This document shows positions 37,641 through 43,581 of a DNA stretch of 43,581 nucleotides, one piece after another. The DNA comes from Setaria digitata (Eukaryota > Nematoda > Chromadorea > Rhabditida > Setariidae), in contig RCAB01000507.1 of NCBI GenBank assembly GCA_003640385.1, positions 1 through 43,581 on the forward strand, given 5' to 3'. A program made the position numbers and the translations under genes. Under the pieces are notes generated by a model that saw only the letters and a list, made by a program, of their open reading frames with translations, searched no databases and was not told the DNA's origin. Each line of letters starts with the position of its first letter. Position 1 is the stretch's first letter.

Positions 37641-38580
37641 TACACTTAAATTTTTAAGCGGTCAAATAATTTTCATTTCACAAATTTTTACTTAAATAAC
37701 AAAATAGTATAATTGTAACATGAACGGATTAATGATTATGAGGAAGCTCATTATAGGACAAATTAATATAGCATCATTTATCTATCCATACATCATAGCA
37801 AGGTAAACTGGTTCATTTAATTTTTTTTTTTTTTTTTTTTACAAATCATTAAAATTTCGTGTTTTGGCAAAATTTGTAGCACAAAAAAAATAATGTTTTA
37901 TAAATTGTAAACAATTTTAAGGGGAAAAAAAAGGCATGAATTCTAGTAATTTATTCTATTTTTACTCTTTCATAAATTATATCACTAATTGCTGGAAAAT
38001 TTATTACGCTTATTTACATTTTAGAAATAAACAAAAAAAAAGACTTTAAGAATTTTTTTTCAAAACTTTTTATGAATTCTTTTATTTCTAATCTATTCTT
38101 TTCTTTTTTTTTTTCTTAATTAACTACTTATCTGCGATAGCAAAGATTTGTTAAAATATGGAATTTAATTTAATTTGCCATTGAAGATGATGGAAAGAAC
38201 TAATCGATTATCGCTATTTAACAATCACCATCATTATCTGTGGTAAATTTATTTCTGAAACGAGGCCAGAAAAAAAAGGAATAAATTTTTTTTGATTACA
38301 TAAATGATGATAATAGCGACGGATAATGATAGTATTTTAGAAAATCATCAAATCAGTGTGATTTGAGGGAATTTCACTGCACAACAGAAGAATATGGTTT
38401 GTTTCACTTGAAAAATTTAAAAAAAAAAAGAAAAAGAATTCATAATCTGTGATTAATTCGGAAATGTTGACAAATTCCGGCTGATGAACTGAATATGGCC
38501 TGGTCGGAAACTACAAATAATGTTTTAAGTGAGACCGGACAGGAAATTTTGGATGGTTTGTTAAGTATGATTTGATCAGA

Positions 38581-38630
38581 AATAGCTAACAATTATCAGA
38601 GATTATCAATAGCTAACAATTATCAGAGAT
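38581..38630. repeat. Tandem repeat, 27-bp period
   Basis: The unit starting AATAGCTAACAATTATCAGA occurs at 38581 and again at 38608; the second copy runs for 23 bases. About 1.9 copies in all. Confidence 0.8.
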
Positions 38631-38780
38631 CCACTGATTTGATTACAGTAATCAGGTGTGTCTATTTTTTTTCTTCACCCAGATATTTTCATCACAAACT
38701 TTCGAACAATTGAGGAATATCATGAAAGATTTTCCAGTTTCGTCCTTCCGCTCTTAATCTATTTCCGTGACACGTAAAAT

Positions 38781-38843
38781 AACCAATAAATTCACGTATC
38801 CCAATCAGTAAGTTACGTACGAGAGGCGGGACCTCCCGTAACT
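38781..38843 (+). promoter_or_regulatory. CCAAT boxes and nested GC-rich dyad
   Basis: Two CCAAT pentamers (AACCAATAAA near 38781 and CCCAATCAG near 38800) precede an inverted repeat. Its outer arms are AGTTACG (38811-38817) and CGTAACT (38837-38843); inner arms are GAGG and CCTC around CGGGA. It lies about 230 bases upstream of the first ATG of the right-hand gene. A promoter role is inferred from position and composition. Confidence 0.4.
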
Positions 38844-39069
38844 ATTGTTGCGAAGTGACACCTACGTCTGTTGACGCTGATAGATTCACGAACTGATAAG
38901 ATTAGTGATATGTTCATTGTTGATGACCGAGAATAGTGTAATTTTTGCTTTCACGTAATTCTGCAGTTGTTTTTCTACTTAATTAGGGACTTTTTGCTGT
39001 AGCTATTACTTTTGGGAAGTTTTGTTGGTCTCTTCAGGAATTGAAATTAATAATAGAGTTAGATGCGGT

Positions 39070-42000
39070 ATGGCAGCCGATGATGATGTTATTTCTGGGG
39101 AGTCTGAGAATCAACCGTCAAATGACGCTATCTTATCAACGAACAAAAATGTTAGCACCTCTTTCTGTTGTAAAATTACTCGTGCGTTTTTAATAAGCTG
39201 CAAATTAATGAGGATTCTGCCGATGTATTTTTTGCTATTTTATATTGAAGCGTCTAAAATTGCTTAGTCTAAAATTGCTGAAATACTAAAATTGCTTAGT
39301 AGTCAAAATTATGTCTTCGATGAGATACATCAGGCATTTGTTCTATGATTCATATAAGATTTTCATTCTCATCAGATGAATAATGCAATTGGAAAAGCTA
39401 CATTTGGCCGGAAGCATTTAAAACGACGATCTTCACTGTTTTTCAGAAACGTAAGCAGCATTCTTTCCCTTCTTTCAATTTTATTAACTCAATTAAAATC
39501 AAAAGAAAATCTTAATCTTTAGGCGGAAGTAGATGGTATTATTTCTGATGACACGCCAGAATTTGGGTGTCGAAGAAATATCACTAAAAAGGAACAAAAA
39601 GTGGTTAATTTGAGACTAAAGCAGCGCACATCTATGCAGTTCCGGAAGTCGATCTATAGGACGAGGTCAAAAGCTCAGGTTGGGAAGTTTGAGGTAAATT
39701 TTTGAATTAAAAGTTCTCTAACAAATTGCTTTTCTTTTTTTTTTGTGTAAAGCATATTAACGAGAGTGGTTTCCATTTGTGATTGCTAATGTGAAATAAC
39801 TTTCCTAATGTACGAATGCATTTTTAGATAACGTATGATCCTCCACCGATATCTTTAAAACCTATCCTGCTCAACACCACTCAGAAAACCGTTCGACATA
39901 TAACGATGAGGGCAAAAGGATGGGATAAGCATAAACGTGTGCATTTCCATTCTACCCCTAATATTTATGATATTACTCCGCGTTCCGGAAAGATTCCTGG
40001 GATTATTAAGATGCCAGATTCTCCACCAATTACGAAAAAATCTGCAACCTTGGAAGTAAGAATTTTTCACTATCATAATTTTATAGCGGGATTTATTAGT
40101 CACAATTAGTTATACTTCATATTTGGTTGCGAATGTTTAGTTGTGAATTTTATTTTTCACTTATTTAACGAGATGCTTCTTTAAAGGAAAACGCTTTCTT
40201 TGAGGTTGTTTGTGGTGGCAGTGAACATGATGTGTCATTTGCTCAGCNGAGTAAGAATTTTTCACTATCATAATTTTATAGCGGAATTTATTAGTCACAT
40301 TTAGTTGTACTTCATATTTGGTTGCGAATGTTTAGTTGTGAATTTTATTTTTCACTTATTTAACGAGATGCTTCTTTAAAGGAAAACGCTTTCTTTGAGG
40401 TTGTTTGTGGTGGCAGTGAACATGATGTGTCATTTGCTCAGCCTGATATATTGTCGTGTAACAAATTTAATAAGTCCGGAAATGAGACAGTTAGGTTTTT
40501 GCCTGCCATATCCAAAACTTTACAATGTTCAACTGAGAAGGAAAGGATTTCTGGGGAATGTTCATCAACAAAGAATGATAGAAGCGGTAGTAATGGGGCA
40601 GTTGCCATCGTTGTTAGTGGTAAGTATATTCCGAATGCTTATATAAAGCTACTTATAATTCACTTTTATTGCATCTTTATTCGATAAACTTTAGATGCTT
40701 CCTTCTGCATAATGTTATATTTTTAAAGATGATCAGATGTCGGAATCGGAACAAATGGAAATTGATAATTCTGTGAGTGTGAAAGAAGTTGTTAACCAGC
40801 CGAAGATACCAGTTGAATCAGGAATATATGCTACAGGCAAAAGAACTAAACGATCAATGGTAAGTTTTAACTGTTGTGTTTTTTTTTTTTTTTTTTTTTT
40901 TTTTTTAGGGCAAAGAAGAAGCTCAATATTAGATTTATTTTTCGCGAACAGCTGGTCTTAGAATCTTTTTCAACCGTTAGTTATCAAATGCCGAATGGTT
41001 TTCTTCATAATGAAATTAATTTATAGGAGCAGTCCTTTTTTCTTCCTTCCTTATAATTTTTTAAGTAGTTACCTATTTCCTGAGAATATTCTTTGGTGCT
41101 AGAGAATGGATGTATTTTAAGGAAGGGACAGTCACATGGGTGCGTGGAGATCGATTGCGAAGCCTTACCAATTGGATGAAAGAGGTAGACTCATTACTTG
41201 TTGATTATATCTCAAAATAAGATATCCAAGTATATATTTCCCTAGCATTGTCACATAAAAGTTTTATCGATTTGTTGAGATACCTTTACATTGCTTCGTT
41301 TCAGTATCTGGTAAAAATTGCCTAGTTATTTAGTGCAGCGCTTTTCCCGTCATTGCTCGTCAGAGAATATTCAACTTCTTGAAACAAGAAACATTTTCAG
41401 GACATGAATGAAAACAAAGAAAATGCGAATTTAATATCAAATAATAAGGAAGGTGCTAATATACAGCAGTGTAGTGAAGTAGATGACGATCTTTTGCATC
41501 AATCCTTATTGGTTGTTCCTCGCACAGGACCAAAAGCAAAGTATAATTTTGCGAAGATCATCATTTTAATTAAATTTTGAGGGATCTTATGATAATAATG
41601 CTACATAAACAAAATTAATACACTTTCAGATCTTCTGTAATTATAAAAGTCTAGGACGTTTTCTATTCATCTCCTCGATAATATTATTTCAGGGTAAAGA
41701 AATGGCTACAAGACATACCAAAGGAGTGGAATCAGTTAATTGATAGGGAAGATATATTGGATGAGCAAAAGCAGTTCTCTGATAGTGAAATGCAACCAGA
41801 TAATTCATCTTCGGCAAAGCAGTCGTCTTCATCGTGTGTAGGTACAAATAGAATGATTTAATAAATATAAAACCGAAGCGGTAGTTATAAAAGTTTTTCC
41901 AATTAGTTTGATTTGTTTGCTTTTCGAAAGGCTGGTGTTAAATATCGTTTATATATTTTCTGTGTTCCTTAACAGAAGTGCCTCCTACGAGCGATTGAAC

Positions 42001-43581
42001 AATGTAGATGAAATTAATAAGTTAGAAGCTAGATTTTATATAATAAAAGAATACTGAGATATGAAATAGTATATATATATAGTATATAGTATATATATAT
42101 ACTATTTCATATCTCAGTATATATATACTATTTCATATCTCCGAAACTATATATATATATAAATTTCCGACATATTTGGATGAGGATTTTCTCCTTTTCT
42201 AATAGAAGCTAACGAGCAAGCATTCTTGCTGTTACGCTTAGCTTCATACAGTCAAGTTGTAATAACTGGATTTCTCGTGGATTCATGTTTTTTTTTTCTT
42301 TTCAGAGACGCGAGAGATAGAAAATAAATGCCGCCGAAGATCGCTTTGTTTACAAAAAGCTGTCATCGAATTACCGGTTTCAAAACGCCGTCAGACAATT
42401 GTTGTTGGTGAGGTGAAAGGAAGTTTAAACGAGGTGACTTTTCACTTTATATGGTTTTGCAAGATAGATCTGGTGAATTGTATGGAGGGGTTTTTGAGAT
42501 TGGGGTAAAGAATTTTCGCGTCTCCTTACTGGACACTAAATATTCAGAGTGAAGCTACTATGCAGAATCTGCTGGGTTATTGGTTATACTTGATATTTTA
42601 ATACTAGTCTGGGATATTCTGGATTGATTATTAAATGCTGATAATATCTACTTATAAATAACATATAAAGTCCTTACATACCGTTACCATACATTTTCTT
42701 AAAGTCGATCTTATTTTTTTAAAAACCTGTTCTAGATAAGCAGCTCATTTCTAAGCCGTACGAGTACAGAAAATTCCAGTTATTCTAGATGCTCTGGTTC
42801 AGTAGTGTTTTGCAGTGTTAGTTTATTGTTTAATTTTAAGTAAACTTATTTTGTCAGAATTAAATTTAAGTTGTTTGAATATTTTGCCGTTGGCTCTCCA
42901 TAAAATTTTTCACATATTAGACGTTGTTCAAGAGGTTTTGTTGCATGGTAATCAAGGCATTCGCTAAGATCATTTTAACACGAATTTAGCAGGATAAGGA
43001 CGTTGAAGATGACGTGGTACTCCTTGAAGATGAAAATAGGAATAATACGTCTGCAAAGTTTAGTGCGAAAAGTACCAGACAAGCAACAACGAATAAATCC
43101 GAAACAGTTTGCACCTACTTATCGACCTGCAGAGACCAGTTTATCGATGGAAAAACAAATTGCATCCAAAAATATGAAAAGAAACCAGGTTTGAATTTCG
43201 GAACATTTTTATTGCTAATTCCTAGTAAATAGCAATTAAGCCGATTATGGGAACAAGTGAGTGGAAGGTATAACTTATTTATGAGCTTCAGTACATCCAA
43301 AATTGCAGTTTTGATGGATGAAATGGATTATGCCCCTTTTCCAAGCATCTCCAGCGTTGGGTACGCTGAGCTTGCTTCTGTTAACTATGACTTGCCATGT
43401 GGACTTCGTCTAAACTCAGTTTCGAAGATGGATTTACATAGTAATGGTTCATTTCAAAAGTCGCTCCGAAAAAAGGACTCTGATACAGAGAGAGGCTTGA
43501 AGGGAGAAGCAGTAGCTACTGGTTCACGCTTTTCGTTGAAATCAAAAAGGTTTATTTCTGCTTTCTCTTTTCTTTTTTTTT
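39070..43581 (+). CDS. Unrecognised multi-exon protein, probably nuclear, 5' part
   Basis: In-phase exons: 39070-39150, 39376-39450, 39523-39693, 39828-40055, 40382-40619, 40729-40859, then a gap, then about 41103-41184, 41401-41540, 41693-41841, 42306-42433, 42993-43188, 43309-43549, continuing past the window. The gene may be longer than the more than 570 residues seen. I do not recognise it. It is polar and lacks membrane segments, with basic clusters (GRKHLKRRSS, TGKRTKRSM, CRRRS) and acidic ones. The block WDKHKRVHFHSTP, followed by NIYDITPRSGKIPGIIKMP, has a KRVHF match to the RVxF motif that docks protein phosphatase 1 in kinetochore and chromosome scaffolds such as KNL1 and Repo-Man. 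That is suggestive only. Between 40859 and 41103 no simple join keeps the frame: the exon after the poly-T run at 40908 meets a stop in phase 0, so an exon is unresolved. The acceptor at 42989/42992 is a TAGCAG tandem. Confidence 0.65.
40056..40446. repeat. 195-bp duplication around N40247
   Basis: The intron and first part of the next exon (40056-40245) recur with an offset of 195 bases from 40251. The copies differ at a few positions, for example GCGGGATTT versus GCGGAATTT. The first copy of the exon is cut by the N, and only the second (from 40382) continues in frame. This looks like two haplotypes or contig ends left side by side. Confidence 0.85.
42051..42120. repeat. Perfect 30-bp inverted repeat with 10-nt loop
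   Basis: The arms at 42051-42080 and 42091-42120 are exact reverse complements. Each contains the ordered word CTGAGATATGAAATAGTATA or its complement, so this is not just a TA run. The loop is AGTATATAGT. A further partial copy of the right arm follows at 42117-42141. It lies in an intron of the unrecognised right-hand gene. Confidence 0.9.

Larger units (their letters stand above)
37641..39069. other. Divergent intergenic region
   Basis: About 1.4 kb lie between the start codon of the SXP/RAL-2-like gene (leftward) and the first ATG of the right-hand gene. The left 900 bases are AT-rich without visible genes. A 27-bp tandem repeat (38581-38630) and a CCAAT/GC-rich block (38781-38860) mark the right part as a likely promoter. 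An acceptor TCTTCAG ending at 39037 would start the 5' UTR exon of the right-hand gene. Confidence 0.55.

Noticed and set aside
40187..40246. First copy of the exon beginning ENAFFEVV
   Set aside because: It is cut by N40247 and repeated in full from 40382, so it is an assembly duplicate.

Overview
The window looks like nuclear DNA of a parasitic nematode, most likely a filarial worm (Onchocercidae). Four things point there: very AT-rich DNA with poly-A/T runs and microsatellites, genes cut into short exons, worm-type splice acceptors (usually TTTCAG or TTTTAG), and a secreted SXP/RAL-2-family gene, a family confined to parasitic nematodes. I see no bacterial, viral or transposon genes. Gene models were built by hand. 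A link was accepted only where donor, acceptor and reading phase agreed and the joined peptide fitted a family; exceptions are stated.

Layout. (1) 89-4518 (+): 3' part of a KDM6/UTX-type JmjC histone demethylase. (2) 4519-10285: gene-poor, with ATT and ATG repeats. (3) 10286-19503 (+): a single-pass membrane protein with an N-terminal ZP-N-like domain and a long cytoplasmic tail. (4) 19504-24131: gene-poor, with CA/TA/GTCT repeats. (5) 24132-27224 (+): an ER glycerol-3-phosphate acyltransferase of the GPAT3/4 type. (6) 27996-31135 (-): CDC7 kinase, facing the acyltransferase tail to tail and divergent from (7) 31556-33003 (+): ribosomal protein eL28. (8) 33187-34415 (-): a five-exon Tctex-type dynein light chain, 183 bases from the eL28 stop codon, tail to tail. 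(9) 35684-37640 (-): the SXP/RAL-2-like protein. (10) 39070 to the right edge (+): the 5' part of an unrecognised, many-exon, probably nuclear protein.

The genes form no common pathway. They cover chromatin (KDM6), replication start (CDC7), translation (eL28), lipid synthesis (GPAT), cilium/dynein transport, surface or matrix (ZP) and secreted parasite proteins. The 31136-31555 gap is compact and probably holds the promoters of both cdc-7 and rpl-28.

The assembly has five single N bases. Three of them (2484, 6411, 40247) are flanked by near-identical copies of the same sequence, so those local duplications are most likely unmerged contig ends or haplotypes. The main open points are the ZP-N protein, the unknown gene at the right edge, a 14-nt microexon in cdc-7, repeated use of GTTCGT as a 5' splice site, a perfect 30-bp inverted repeat at 42051-42120, and an exactly 20-bp-spaced repeat upstream of rpl-28.
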